Shown here: positions 26,778 to 35,717 of the stretch, piece after piece
How the letters are laid out: the number at the start of each line of letters is the position of its first letter
Position numbering within the stretch: the first letter of the stretch is position 1
Assembly (NCBI GenBank): GCA_945957605.1
Contig: CAMFLR010000002.1
Coordinates: 482,197 to 546,196 of the forward strand
DNA from: an uncultured Isosphaeraceae bacterium
Lineage (GTDB): Bacteria > Planctomycetota > Planctomycetia > Isosphaerales > Isosphaeraceae
DNA length: 64,000 nucleotides
Direction of reading: 5' to 3'
Position numbers and translations under genes: made by a program
Notes under the pieces: model-generated
Told to the model about the DNA's origin: nothing
The model's input: only the letters and a program-made list of their open reading frames with translations
Database searches by the model: none

Positions 26778-27707
26778 ATGCGAAGGTCCACATCCCGGAG
26801 GACGTTCATGCGTGACGGATCAATCGCGGCAGCCGCGTTAACGGGTCTGACTGCACTTCAGGCTGAGGGAGCAGCAGCGGCAGCAGAAGGGACAGCATAT
26901 CTTTGCGTCACTTGCGGCACGCAATTTCCGGAATCCGCCAAGCCGCCTGAGCGCTGTCCCATCTGCGAAGACGAGCGTCAGTATGTCGCGCCGGAAGGTC
27001 AGCAGTGGACGACTCTGGAACGCCTTCGCACAACGCATAAAAATACAATCCGCAAGGAAGAAGAGGGACTTTACTCGATCAACACCGAGCCCAAGTTCGG
27101 CATCGGCCAGCGTGCGTTTTTGATTCAGACACCGAAGGGGAACCTCCTTTGGGATTGCGTCGGTTTGATCGACGACGCAACAATTTCGCGCATCAAAGAA
27201 TTGGGCGGCATCGCCGAAATCGCGATCTCGCACCCGCACTATTACACGGCAATGATCGAATGGAGTCGCGCGTTCGGTAACGCGCCGATCCATATTCACG
27301 AGGCCGAACGCCCCTGGGTCATGCGTCCTGAGCCTTGCGTCCGTTTCTGGAAAGAGGAGCGGAAAACCATCGTCGGCGACTTGCCGCTGATCCGGACCGG
27401 CGGCCATTTCGAGGGCTATCAAGTCGTCCTTTGGCCAGGCGGAGCCGGTGGCAAGGGTGCTCTGATGGCCGGCGACCAGCCGCAGATTTGCATGGATCCA
27501 AAACAGGTTAGCTTCATGTGGAGTTACCCGAACTACATTCCGCTCAACGCAACGGCGATCAATCACGTTTGGAAGTGTCTCGAACCGCTCGAGTTCGATC
27601 GCGTCTACGGCGCGTTCTTCGTCCGCGGTAAGGGAATCATCCCCACCGCCGGTAAAGAAGTCGTCCGTCGATCGGCCGAGCGCTACCTCAAGGCCATCTC
27701 AGGCTAA
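26778..27707 (+). CDS. Tat-exported rubredoxin/metallo-beta-lactamase-fold protein
   Basis: 309 residues from the ATG at 26,778, chosen because it gives a twin-arginine signal (SRRTFMRD then an alanine-rich core) and a purine-rich GGGCGAGG upstream. Residues 43-63 carry a rubredoxin-like four-cysteine site (CVTC and CPIC). The rest (about 75-300) has a metallo-beta-lactamase fold pattern with strands RAFLIQTPKGNLLWD. The usual HxHxxDH motif is HPHYYTAM here (H152, H154), so the aspartate and third histidine are lost. It may bind a different metal set or have lost hydrolase activity. The following DUF1801 gene is 49 nt downstream. Confidence 0.8.
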   Translation: MRRSTSRRTFMRDGSIAAAALTGLTALQAEGAAAAAEGTAYLCVTCGTQFPESAKPPERCPICEDERQYVAPEGQQWTTLERLRTTHKNTIRKEEEGLYSINTEPKFGIGQRAFLIQTPKGNLLWDCVGLIDDATISRIKELGGIAEIAISHPHYYTAMIEWSRAFGNAPIHIHEAERPWVMRPEPCVRFWKEERKTIVGDLPLIRTGGHFEGYQVVLWPGGAGGKGALMAGDQPQICMDPKQVSFMWSYPNYIPLNATAINHVWKCLEPLEFDRVYGAFFVRGKGIIPTAGKEVVRRSAERYLKAISG

Positions 27708-27756
27708 CATCAAGCTGTTTTTCTATAACTTCGCGAACCCAGCGTTTGGAGCCGTC

Positions 27757-28131
27757 ATGGAGACTGCAAAGCCAGAGACAATTGACGCTTACAACGCTGG
27801 GTTTCCTCCCGAGAAGCGCGAAGTCCTGGAAAAAATCCGCGCCACAATTCGCAAGACCGCGCCGGAAGCAGAGGAAGCGATTAGTTATCGCATGCCGACT
27901 TTCATGCAGAATGGCGTGCTCGTCCACTACGCTGCGTTCAAGAATCACATTGGTCTCTATCCGCCCATCTCCGGCGATCTCGATTTGATTCAGGCGGCTG
28001 CGATTTATGCTGGAGAGAAAGGAAACTTGCGGTTCCCGCTCGACCAGCCAATTCCCTATGACTTGATCGAGCGCATCGTGAAACACAAAATCAAGCAGAA
28101 CGCAGCGAAGAAGACCCGGAAAAAGGGGTGA
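27757..28131 (+). CDS. DUF1801-family protein
   Basis: 124 residues, matching the small DUF1801/YdhG-like fold: an N-terminal helix KREVLEKIRATIRKTAPEAEEAISYRMP, then FMQNGVLVHYAAFKNHIGLYP, then a C-terminal helix (IPYDLIERIVKHKI) and a lysine-rich tail. Relatives have a frataxin-like fold; their function is poorly defined, with an iron-chaperone role proposed for some. The start is ATG with a nearby purine-rich site. It is a separate small gene between two unrelated enzymes. Confidence 0.85.
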   Translation: METAKPETIDAYNAGFPPEKREVLEKIRATIRKTAPEAEEAISYRMPTFMQNGVLVHYAAFKNHIGLYPPISGDLDLIQAAAIYAGEKGNLRFPLDQPIPYDLIERIVKHKIKQNAAKKTRKKG

Positions 28132-28250
28132 TATTTGGACGCGGCGAAAGGCGAAATCGCGAACTATCAAAAGTGATTCGTGTCCTACTGACCGCATCCC
28201 GTGATGCTCGGCAATCTTCGGCCAGTTTTCCTTCGCGTAGAATTCACTCA

Positions 28251-29207
28251 ATGTTCACACTCGACGAACTTCACTCCGCCGTTTCGCTCGTTCGCACCGT
28301 CATGCCTCCCACGCCCGAGCGTCCCTGGCCGTTATTGGGTCGACGCGTCGGTGCCGAAGTTTGGGTCAAACACGAAAATCACGCGCCGACGGGCGCATTC
28401 AAGGTGCGGGGTGGGATCGTCTATCTCGATCGCCTGAAACGCGAACGTCCGCACGTCCCCGGCCTTGTCACCGCCACGCGCGGCAACCACGGCCAGAGTC
28501 TTGCGTTTGCAAGCGCACGCCAAGCGGTGCCCATTACCATCCTTGTGCCGCGTGGTAACTCCGTCGAGAAGAACGCCGCAATGGAAGCATTCGGCGGCAA
28601 GTTGATCGAACATGGCGACGACTTCCAGGCGGCGCGTGAGGAAGCGATTCGCCTCGCCAATGCGCAGAATCTTGAAATGGTCCCTTCATTCTGCCGAGAC
28701 CTCATCCTCGGTGTCGCAACATACGCGTTTGAACTTTTCACCTCCGCTCCCGACCTCAAAACGCTTTACGTCCCGATCGGTCTCGGCTCCGGCATTTGCG
28801 GCTGCATTCTCGTACGCGACCTACTCGGCTTGAAGACAGAAATTGTCGGCGTGCAATCGACCGAAGCTGCCTCATACGCGCGATCGCTCGAAGCGGGCCG
28901 CATCGTCTCGACCGCCACCAGCAACACTCGCGCCGATGGCATGGCCACCCGCATCCCCGATGCCGAAGCTTTCGCCATCATCCAGCGCGGCGTGACGCGA
29001 ATCGTCGAGGTGACCGACGACGAAATCGCCGACGCCATTCGCGCGTATTGGACCGATACGCACAACCTCGCCGAAGGAGCCGGCGCGGCGGCGCTGGCGG
29101 CTTTGATTCAGGAACGCGACGAGCAAGCCGGCTGCAAAGTGGGCGTCGTTCTCTCGGGCGGAAACATCGATCTCAACCTGTTCCGCGACTGGGTGCTGGG
29201 CGAATAG
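28251..29207 (+). CDS. Threonine dehydratase-like PLP enzyme
   Basis: 318 residues from the ATG at 28,251. The upstream extension to 28,128 lacks domain character. The fold-type II PLP enzyme motif PTGAFKVRGG gives the Schiff-base lysine at K51, and a glycine-rich phosphate loop (GLGSGICG) lies near 170. The RGNHGQSLAF motif is also present. The expected reaction is deamination of threonine or serine to a 2-oxo acid. There is no C-terminal ACT domain, so it resembles the short catabolic or serine-racemase-like forms. Substrate choice between threonine, serine and hydroxy-aspartate cannot be told from sequence alone. Confidence 0.85.
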   Translation: MFTLDELHSAVSLVRTVMPPTPERPWPLLGRRVGAEVWVKHENHAPTGAFKVRGGIVYLDRLKRERPHVPGLVTATRGNHGQSLAFASARQAVPITILVPRGNSVEKNAAMEAFGGKLIEHGDDFQAAREEAIRLANAQNLEMVPSFCRDLILGVATYAFELFTSAPDLKTLYVPIGLGSGICGCILVRDLLGLKTEIVGVQSTEAASYARSLEAGRIVSTATSNTRADGMATRIPDAEAFAIIQRGVTRIVEVTDDEIADAIRAYWTDTHNLAEGAGAAALAALIQERDEQAGCKVGVVLSGGNIDLNLFRDWVLGE

Positions 29208-29301
29208 GCAGGTCGTGTCGTTCGCCACAGGCATCGGCTAGAATCCGACGGTCGTGCCCCGCCATCGTGCGATCGTCACTCCAGCCAAGGATCCTCCACC
29301 G

Positions 29302-31023
29302 ATGCCCCGCGTCCGATTTTCCCGCCATCATGGCCTGGTGCTCGCTGCACTCCTGGCCGTGCCTGCCCTCGCCCAAGCGGCTGATTACCCGAAGGGCGAA
29401 GTCACCAAGTACACCTTCGAAGACAGTAAGATTTTTCCCGGCACCGTGCGCGACTACTGGGTGTACGTCCCGAAGCAGTACGACCCCGCGAAGCCGGCCT
29501 GCCTTTACGTGAACCAGGACGGCATCGGCTACAAGGCTCCGCAGGTTTTTGACGAACTGATCGCCAAAAAGGAGATCCCGGTCGTCATCGGCGTTTTCGT
29601 GATGCACGGGCGCGTGAAAGCTCCCAACGAGAACGCGCTCGACCGCTTCAATCGCAGCTTTGAATACGACGGCCTCGGCGACAATTACGTCCGCTTCATC
29701 CTCGACGAAATCCTCCCCGAGGTAGAAAAGAAGACAACGTCTGACGGCCGAGCCATTCACATCTCGAAAGACGGCAACGATCACGCAATTGGTGGTGCAT
29801 CGAGCGGCGCAATCTGCGCGTTCACAGCCGCATGGGAACGGCCCGATGCGTTTACTCGCGTATTCAGTTCGGTTGGTACTTTTGTCGGCCTGCGCGGCGG
29901 CAATGAATATCCTACGCTCATTCGTAAATATGAACCGAAGCCAATTCGCATCTTCCTGCAAGATGGCGACCATGACCTGAACATTTTTGGCGGCGACTGG
30001 TGGATGGCGAACCAGGAAATGGAGCGCGCCCTGGTTTTTGCCGGCTACGAAGTGAACCACGTTTGGGGCACCGGCGGACACAACGGCGAACACGCCACAC
30101 AGATTTTCCCCGACGCCATTCGCTGGCTTTGGAAAGATTGGCCCGCCCCCGTGAAGGCCGGCCTCGGTTCGCCCCAGCTCAAGTCGATCTTGCTGCCCGG
30201 CGAAGGCTGGTCGCTCGTTGGTGAGGGTTACAAGTTCACCGAAGGACCAATCGCCAACGCCAAGGGCGAAGTCTTTTTCAACGACATTCCCAACGACACA
30301 ACCTACAAGATTGGTCTCGATGGCAAGGTTTCCGTCTTCGCCAAGGACACGAAACGTGCCAACGGCCTCGCCTTCGGCCCCGACGGCAAGCTCTACGCCG
30401 CAGCCACCGGAGCAACCGAAATCGCCGCGTACGATGCGGAAGGTAGCCGTAGCGTTGTGGCGACAGGCATCAAGGGAAACGACCTCGTCATCAATCACAA
30501 GGGTGATATCTGGGTGACGAATCCCGGTAACGATGCCGCACCCAGCACCGTCTGGCACATCAACCCCAAGGGTGAGAAAAAGGTCGTCGATACCGGCCTG
30601 AGATTCGCAAACGGCATCACGCTTTCACCCGATCAAACGTTGCTCTATGTGGCCGACTATCGCAGCCACTGGATTTACAGCTACCAGATCAAGCCCGACG
30701 GCTCGCTCGCCTACAAGCAAAAGTATTACCACCTGCACATGCCGGATAATGCCGACGAAGCCGGCGCCGATGGCATTCGTGTCGATCGCGAAGGCCGGCT
30801 TTACGTCGCCTCTCGCATGGGAATTCAGGTGTGCGACCAGCCCGGTCGCGTGATGTGCATCATCCCCACGCCAAACGGCAAAATCGCCAACCTTTGCTTC
30901 GGTGGCGAGAATTTCGACACGATCTTTGCCACCTGCGGAGACAAGGTCTACAAGCGAAAAGTCGCAGCAAAGGGAGCGGATCTGATCGCAGCTCCAATCA
31001 AGCCAAAGACCCCGCAACTGTGA
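29302..31023 (+). CDS. Secreted esterase fused to SMP-30/gluconolactonase propeller
   Basis: 573 residues from the ATG at 29,302, which gives a signal peptide (HHGLVLAALLAVPALAQA). Residues 25-290 form an enterochelin/feruloyl-esterase-like alpha/beta hydrolase with GGASSG as the nucleophile elbow, an aspartate in LQDGDHD and a histidine in GTGGHNGEH. Residues 300-570 form an SMP-30/lactonase beta-propeller with DGKLYAA, GLRFANGITLSPDQTLLYVAD and DGIRVDREGRLY blades. The fusion suggests it cleaves an ester, perhaps from plant or algal polysaccharide, and opens a sugar lactone. It ends convergently with the DUF1080 gene at a shared terminator. Confidence 0.85.
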   Translation: MPRVRFSRHHGLVLAALLAVPALAQAADYPKGEVTKYTFEDSKIFPGTVRDYWVYVPKQYDPAKPACLYVNQDGIGYKAPQVFDELIAKKEIPVVIGVFVMHGRVKAPNENALDRFNRSFEYDGLGDNYVRFILDEILPEVEKKTTSDGRAIHISKDGNDHAIGGASSGAICAFTAAWERPDAFTRVFSSVGTFVGLRGGNEYPTLIRKYEPKPIRIFLQDGDHDLNIFGGDWWMANQEMERALVFAGYEVNHVWGTGGHNGEHATQIFPDAIRWLWKDWPAPVKAGLGSPQLKSILLPGEGWSLVGEGYKFTEGPIANAKGEVFFNDIPNDTTYKIGLDGKVSVFAKDTKRANGLAFGPDGKLYAAATGATEIAAYDAEGSRSVVATGIKGNDLVINHKGDIWVTNPGNDAAPSTVWHINPKGEKKVVDTGLRFANGITLSPDQTLLYVADYRSHWIYSYQIKPDGSLAYKQKYYHLHMPDNADEAGADGIRVDREGRLYVASRMGIQVCDQPGRVMCIIPTPNGKIANLCFGGENFDTIFATCGDKVYKRKVAAKGADLIAAPIKPKTPQL

Positions 31024-31042
31024 TTTGAACCGGTAAAACGAA

Positions 31043-31081
31043 AACGGGCCTGGATGCGCAACACGCGTTTCCAGGCCCGTT
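31043..31081. terminator. Bidirectional terminator hairpin
   Basis: 12-bp arms (AACGGGCCTGGA and its complement) with a 15-nt loop lie between the convergent esterase and DUF1080 genes. Confidence 0.75.
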
Positions 31082-31104
31082 CCGTTTCTCAAATTCTCAA
31101 ACGA

Positions 31105-31929
31105 TCAAGGCTTTTCGATATTCTTGATCTCGCGCACCCAGATATTGCGGAACCGAATGGGGTTGCCGTGATCTTGCAGCAGAATCGGCCCCTTTGGACC
31201 GTGTGCAGCGTATTTCGGCATGCTGCGGAACGCCATCGGCCCGAGTACTTCGGTGTGATTCTGCACGGCGACGCCATTGTGCAGCGTCGTCACGTACGCC
31301 GGCGTTTCGAGTGAGCCATCGGCCTTGAATCGCGGCGCCGTGAAGAGAATATCATAGCTCTGCCACTCGCCCGGCTTGCGCGACGCATTCACCAAGGGCG
31401 GCACCTGGCCGTACACCGCACCAGCCTGACCATCGGGATATGTCACGTTGTCATAGTTATCGAGAATCTGCATTTCATAACGGCCGAAGAACATCAAACC
31501 GCTATTTCCGCGCCCCTGGTCAACACCCTTTGGCGGCGTGGGGGAGGCCCATTCGATGTGAAGCTGGCAATCGCCAAACTCGTCCTTCGACACCATCGAA
31601 CCACCGCCCGGCTTGACGACGAACTCCCCGTTGCCCAGCGTCCACTTCGCCGGTCCGCCCTTGCCGTCAGTCCAGTGGTCAAGGTTCGAGCCATCGAACA
31701 AAACAACCGCATCGGACGGCGCTTTGCCCGCGGTTTCCTGAGTGCTATTCGTACCAGGCGTGACGATCGGCGGTTGCGGACGATCGCCATCGTGCACGTG
31801 CCACTTGCCTCCCGGAAGGATCGGCGTATCGGTATATCCGAGCTTGCGTTTCTCTTGACTGATCCCCCAGCTCGCAGCGCCCGCCACCACCGCCAGTACC
31901 AATGCCACCAATGTTGCGCGTCGTCGCAT
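31105..31929 (-). CDS. DUF1080-domain secreted protein
   Basis: 274 residues from the ATG giving MRRRATLVALVLAVVAGAA, a signal peptide; a longer frame begins at 31,974. The body is a concanavalin-like DUF1080 domain (3-keto-disaccharide hydrolase family), with FDGSNLDHWTDGKGGPAKW, EFGDCQLHIEWASP and FFGRYEMQILDNY motifs and a final NPIRFRNIWVREI strand. It likely acts on modified disaccharides in the periplasm. It lies in a minus-strand run with an alpha/beta hydrolase and a DUF4091 protein. Confidence 0.85.
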   Translation of the reverse strand: MRRRATLVALVLAVVAGAASWGISQEKRKLGYTDTPILPGGKWHVHDGDRPQPPIVTPGTNSTQETAGKAPSDAVVLFDGSNLDHWTDGKGGPAKWTLGNGEFVVKPGGGSMVSKDEFGDCQLHIEWASPTPPKGVDQGRGNSGLMFFGRYEMQILDNYDNVTYPDGQAGAVYGQVPPLVNASRKPGEWQSYDILFTAPRFKADGSLETPAYVTTLHNGVAVQNHTEVLGPMAFRSMPKYAAHGPKGPILLQDHGNPIRFRNIWVREIKNIEKP

Positions 31930-31985
31930 TGCGTATCGTCTCCCGTTGAAAAATGCTGTGTGAGAAGTGTTCAAACAGAATTGCC

Positions 31986-32843
31986 TTAGGGCCGGCTGCT
32001 TCCGCGTTCCTTCCAGACCCGGTTCATGAACGCGACAATCGGCGCGGGGTCGGTCAGTCCGTGCGGATGATGATCCTGCCCCGGCTTGACGATCCGCTCA
32101 ATTGGTCCACCGAGTGCCTGATATCGCTTGAAAACAATGTCCGAATTCTCAGGCGAAGGCACTACCTTGTCGGCATCGCCATAAACCAGAAGCATGGGGA
32201 TCTTTGCAGCGGCGATCGGCTCGAGACGGTCGATCGGATTGAGTTTCGTCTCGAACGCTTCGGCGTCACTCTTGAAGCCATAAGCCTTCAAAAGATTCGC
32301 CCATTCCGGCTCGGATCCCTCGCCCACGCCTTTCCCCTTGAGTTTTCCGCCGGGCCAGCTCAAAAAGCTGCACACGCCGTTATCGAGATATACGGTGAGC
32401 GTCTTCTCGGGATGTGCATTCGCCCAGGCGAGACAGTAAAGCGCACCGCGGCTCATGCCCAGCAATGCAGGCTTTTCAGCGAGACCGTGCTCTTTCACCA
32501 GCGTGTCGTAAAACTTCTCCCAGACCTTCATCGCCGTGGGCGAGCCGAACTGATTCGGAATGCCGACGTACGCGATATGCCAGCCTTCTTTCAGCAAGGC
32601 GATATCAGCATTGGGAAACGCACCAAAAAACTCGCCACGCCAGAGCCAGGGACGACCGGGCAGCGGATTCTCAGGCTCGACGACGATCGCCGACGCATCG
32701 CCCACCTTGAAATCGTGGCGTGTGTAACCGCTCCACTTGCTTACCGTGCCTTCAAACGGCTTCGGATCAGCCGCAAACACGGCCGAACTCATCGCCAAAC
32801 CGAGCACAGCAATCCAACATCCCATCCGCATGGCTGTTCTCAT
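31986..32843 (-). CDS. Secreted alpha/beta hydrolase
   Basis: 285 residues with an N-terminal signal (RMGCWIAVLGLAMSSAVFA). The nucleophile elbow is GMSRG at about 150, the acid is in LVYGDADKVVP near 225, and the histidine is in GQDHHPHG near 262. The fold fits a dienelactone-hydrolase or esterase-like enzyme of the kind planctomycetes keep near carbohydrate genes. The substrate is unknown. It precedes the DUF1080 gene by 56 nt. Confidence 0.85.
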   Translation of the reverse strand: MRTAMRMGCWIAVLGLAMSSAVFAADPKPFEGTVSKWSGYTRHDFKVGDASAIVVEPENPLPGRPWLWRGEFFGAFPNADIALLKEGWHIAYVGIPNQFGSPTAMKVWEKFYDTLVKEHGLAEKPALLGMSRGALYCLAWANAHPEKTLTVYLDNGVCSFLSWPGGKLKGKGVGEGSEPEWANLLKAYGFKSDAEAFETKLNPIDRLEPIAAAKIPMLLVYGDADKVVPSPENSDIVFKRYQALGGPIERIVKPGQDHHPHGLTDPAPIVAFMNRVWKERGSSRP

Positions 32844-32911
32844 CCTAAACGCTGCGTAATCCCAAGGCGCACGACAGCGACAGATCGTACCCGATTCGCG
32901 AGCGAGAAGAA

Positions 32912-35707
32912 TCAGGGTGAGACCTCGCCCCCCTGCCCCAGCAAAACCGGATTCCGCCGGGGCGTCCGCAGCTCAGTTGGTCGAGCGAACATGAATGGCG
33001 GTTTGCCCGACATCGCCTGCGCCATCCGTTCCCGCAACGTCCAGTCATCGCCCGGGCGCATTCGCCCGTAATGAATCACTCCTGCATCTTCCGCCGCCGC
33101 AAGCCCCGTCCCCTTGCGTTCACCCGCCAGTCCCAGCGCCTCGCGCACTTTCTGCCCCACCGCCCAGCGCGGCTGCTCCGTCAATCGAGCATAAAGATCG
33201 AGGTATTCGACATCCTGCTGCCCGCGACGAAACGCCTTGAGCCGAATCGAAGGCATCGGTGGACCGCCATCGCGTACTGGATAGAAGAGCGCGAGCGGAT
33301 CGGCCTCAGTCCAAGACTCGCCACGGCCGATCGTTTGCCACGGTAGCACGCCATCGACACCTAACGACCAGGCATCGAGCGACCACGCAACCGCCTGCAC
33401 GTTCGAATCTTCGATCGCATTCGCGCTGCCGTACTCGACGACAACCTGCCCATCGGCCTCCTTGCGATCGATCACCATTCGATGATATTTCCGCATCGCC
33501 CCGCCGACGACGTTGTAATCAAGCAAGCCATCAAGCGAATCACGCTGCCACTGGGGACGAGAGATATCAGCGCGAAACACCAGCTTCGCATTGCCCGGCA
33601 CGTCACGAATTCCTTGATGAAACAACGCGCCGAAAAATCGCAGCGCCCAGTAGTCCTGAAAGTTCGACGGTTCATCAAGCAGCCACGGCGACGATCCGCG
33701 TGACCACCCCCTCGACTTGAAATCAACCTTGTTGTTCAAGAAGGCATGAAAGAACGTCTTGTTCCACTTCCTCTCGTTGACGTGAACTGCAATCTGTCGC
33801 GACACCTCTTGAAACGCCTGAGCATAAGCGGGTGTAAACGCATGATCGGCCCAGTAATTGCCGTTGTAATTGGGATCGATCGGAGTCGGCCAGTTCTCGT
33901 GCAAAGGTAGATAGAACAGTTCGATCGGCACGCTTTTCCGCGGCAAATCGGCAAACGCCGAGCCATCGAGATAAGGCCCGAACCGTCGATCCCACGCCGA
34001 CCAATCGAGTTTTTTGCCGTCCCACCTTGGTGCGCAGCCGTCGTGAACCGTACCGTTCTGCAAGTACGGCAGCCGATTGAGCACGACGCGGTGCGCGTGG
34101 GCCAATCGGTAGTAATCGCGTTCGTTTTCCGGCAGGCCGTAGCAATTCATCTCAGGCAGGAAACTGAGTTGATCCGGCAGCGTGAGATTCCAGACGTTGA
34201 GCACAATGGGCAGACTCAAACTCTGCCCGCCTGCTTCGAGCGTCAGCGTTCCACGATGCCCGCCTGGCCGCATATCATGCGTCACATAGAGATCAACGTG
34301 GAACGATTGATACTGCGTCTCCTTGACACGCATCAAAAGCGGCACGAGCGGATCGCCAATCGGCCCTTTTTTGCTGTTGACCGGAAAGTACCGCGAAAGA
34401 GTTACGCCAACATTCGCGTTATTTTCGAATCGGACAGAAGGGACAACACTTGCAGACTTCCCGCGAATCAATACCTGGAAGCCAATGAATTCATTGCGTG
34501 AAGCTCGCAGACGAATCTCGCGCGCCTTCGCGTCCCAGAGATGATTCGATGCGAGGTACTCTTTCGATTGAGCCGGAATTAGCTCGCCCGTGTCGGCGCG
34601 AACCTTATCGAGCTCATCGACGATCGCGACCTCGACCGTCCCCAGCTTCGGCAACGGTGCCGCGCTTCGTGTTTGATCAACAGCCAGCGCCGGCGGCAAT
34701 TCTCGCGCTTTGAGTTTCGAGGGCGTGATCTTACCTCTCAACGGCTCGCTGCGATTTCCCGCCGCATCAACGGCGCGAACCGTTAGCACCCCCGTCTCAC
34801 CGTCGAGCCCAAGATCACGGAGACGCATCCGCGTCCATTCACGACGCCGATCGTAAACCGGAATGAGATACCGCGGCAGATTCGCACCATCCAGACTAAC
34901 GTCAAATCCAATGACGTCCCGCGTCTTTTTCGGATCCATCCGCCACGAGATCCAAGCCTCGCCCGCAGGCAATTCACCCACGTCAGACATCAGTTCAATC
35001 GGCCGATCAGGAGGCGTGTTATCGCTGCCTTCGACAACTACAGTTAGATAAGGAGCACTCGCACGGTTCGAGTCGCGGCTCATCACGAAGCGATTGGGGA
35101 AATGGTTCGACGTGAACTTTTCCCCGTCGCGTTTCCAGGTCGTGCCGGTGTCGTCGAAAAGGAGGAAGCCATAGCTGATTCCCGCAACTCGCGCCGCGAC
35201 GATTGCCGGATCGACTGCAATCGTCTGCCACCCCTGCGCGTCGGGCGGAGTCGCCTCGGCCATCCGCCAGGTCGTTCCCCCCTGCCCCAGCATCACTGCG
35301 CAAAGGTCGCTGCCAGGCACAGTCCAGGGAACATCGGGATGACGCTTGTGATTGTGCGTTGACGCACCTTTTTCGGGCGAATAACTGTTCGACGTCCCCT
35401 CAAACCACTCCGCGCCGAAACTGCTCACTGTTACGCGTTGGAGTGCCGGCGGACCGCTCGACTTGACGTGCAGTATTGCCGATTTGATCACGCGTCCGCG
35501 CAACGGCGTCACATCGAAATCGACCAGCGACATCTCCTGGTTCGATTTGAGTTTGAGCCGTGGCGAGGCTCCCGTATTGCCATCAGCCTCGCTGCCGACG
35601 TTCGAAAACCATGTGTCGCGCGTAACCGGCAGGCGTACGGTCTCGCCCCGCGCGTAAGAACTAGCGACGAACCCAATAACGATCAACCGGGAGAGAATCG
35701 ATCGCAT
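32912..35707 (-). CDS. DUF4091-domain glycoside hydrolase-like protein
   Basis: 931 residues from the ATG giving MRSILSRLIVIGFVASSYARG, a signal peptide. The N-terminus (about 25-195) is a DNRLRE-like carbohydrate-binding module with VRLPVTRDTWFSN and LKSAILHVKSSG-type strands. A middle beta-domain region (about 200-520) precedes a TIM-barrel-like part ending in DUF4091 (FYPVRDGGPPMPSIRLKAFR, then GQQDVEYL). It is probably an extracellular glycosidase. The stop of the DUF1501 gene is 10 nt upstream of its start, so it likely belongs to the PSD1-DUF1501 transcript. Confidence 0.75.
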   Translation of the reverse strand: MRSILSRLIVIGFVASSYARGETVRLPVTRDTWFSNVGSEADGNTGASPRLKLKSNQEMSLVDFDVTPLRGRVIKSAILHVKSSGPPALQRVTVSSFGAEWFEGTSNSYSPEKGASTHNHKRHPDVPWTVPGSDLCAVMLGQGGTTWRMAEATPPDAQGWQTIAVDPAIVAARVAGISYGFLLFDDTGTTWKRDGEKFTSNHFPNRFVMSRDSNRASAPYLTVVVEGSDNTPPDRPIELMSDVGELPAGEAWISWRMDPKKTRDVIGFDVSLDGANLPRYLIPVYDRRREWTRMRLRDLGLDGETGVLTVRAVDAAGNRSEPLRGKITPSKLKARELPPALAVDQTRSAAPLPKLGTVEVAIVDELDKVRADTGELIPAQSKEYLASNHLWDAKAREIRLRASRNEFIGFQVLIRGKSASVVPSVRFENNANVGVTLSRYFPVNSKKGPIGDPLVPLLMRVKETQYQSFHVDLYVTHDMRPGGHRGTLTLEAGGQSLSLPIVLNVWNLTLPDQLSFLPEMNCYGLPENERDYYRLAHAHRVVLNRLPYLQNGTVHDGCAPRWDGKKLDWSAWDRRFGPYLDGSAFADLPRKSVPIELFYLPLHENWPTPIDPNYNGNYWADHAFTPAYAQAFQEVSRQIAVHVNERKWNKTFFHAFLNNKVDFKSRGWSRGSSPWLLDEPSNFQDYWALRFFGALFHQGIRDVPGNAKLVFRADISRPQWQRDSLDGLLDYNVVGGAMRKYHRMVIDRKEADGQVVVEYGSANAIEDSNVQAVAWSLDAWSLGVDGVLPWQTIGRGESWTEADPLALFYPVRDGGPPMPSIRLKAFRRGQQDVEYLDLYARLTEQPRWAVGQKVREALGLAGERKGTGLAAAEDAGVIHYGRMRPGDDWTLRERMAQAMSGKPPFMFARPTELRTPRRNPVLLGQGGEVSP

Positions 35708-35717
35708 GGCCGCTCTT

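Noticed and set aside
29173..30558. A 461-residue minus-strand open frame over the esterase gene
   Set aside because: Opposite a gene with signal peptide, nucleophile elbow and propeller motifs.
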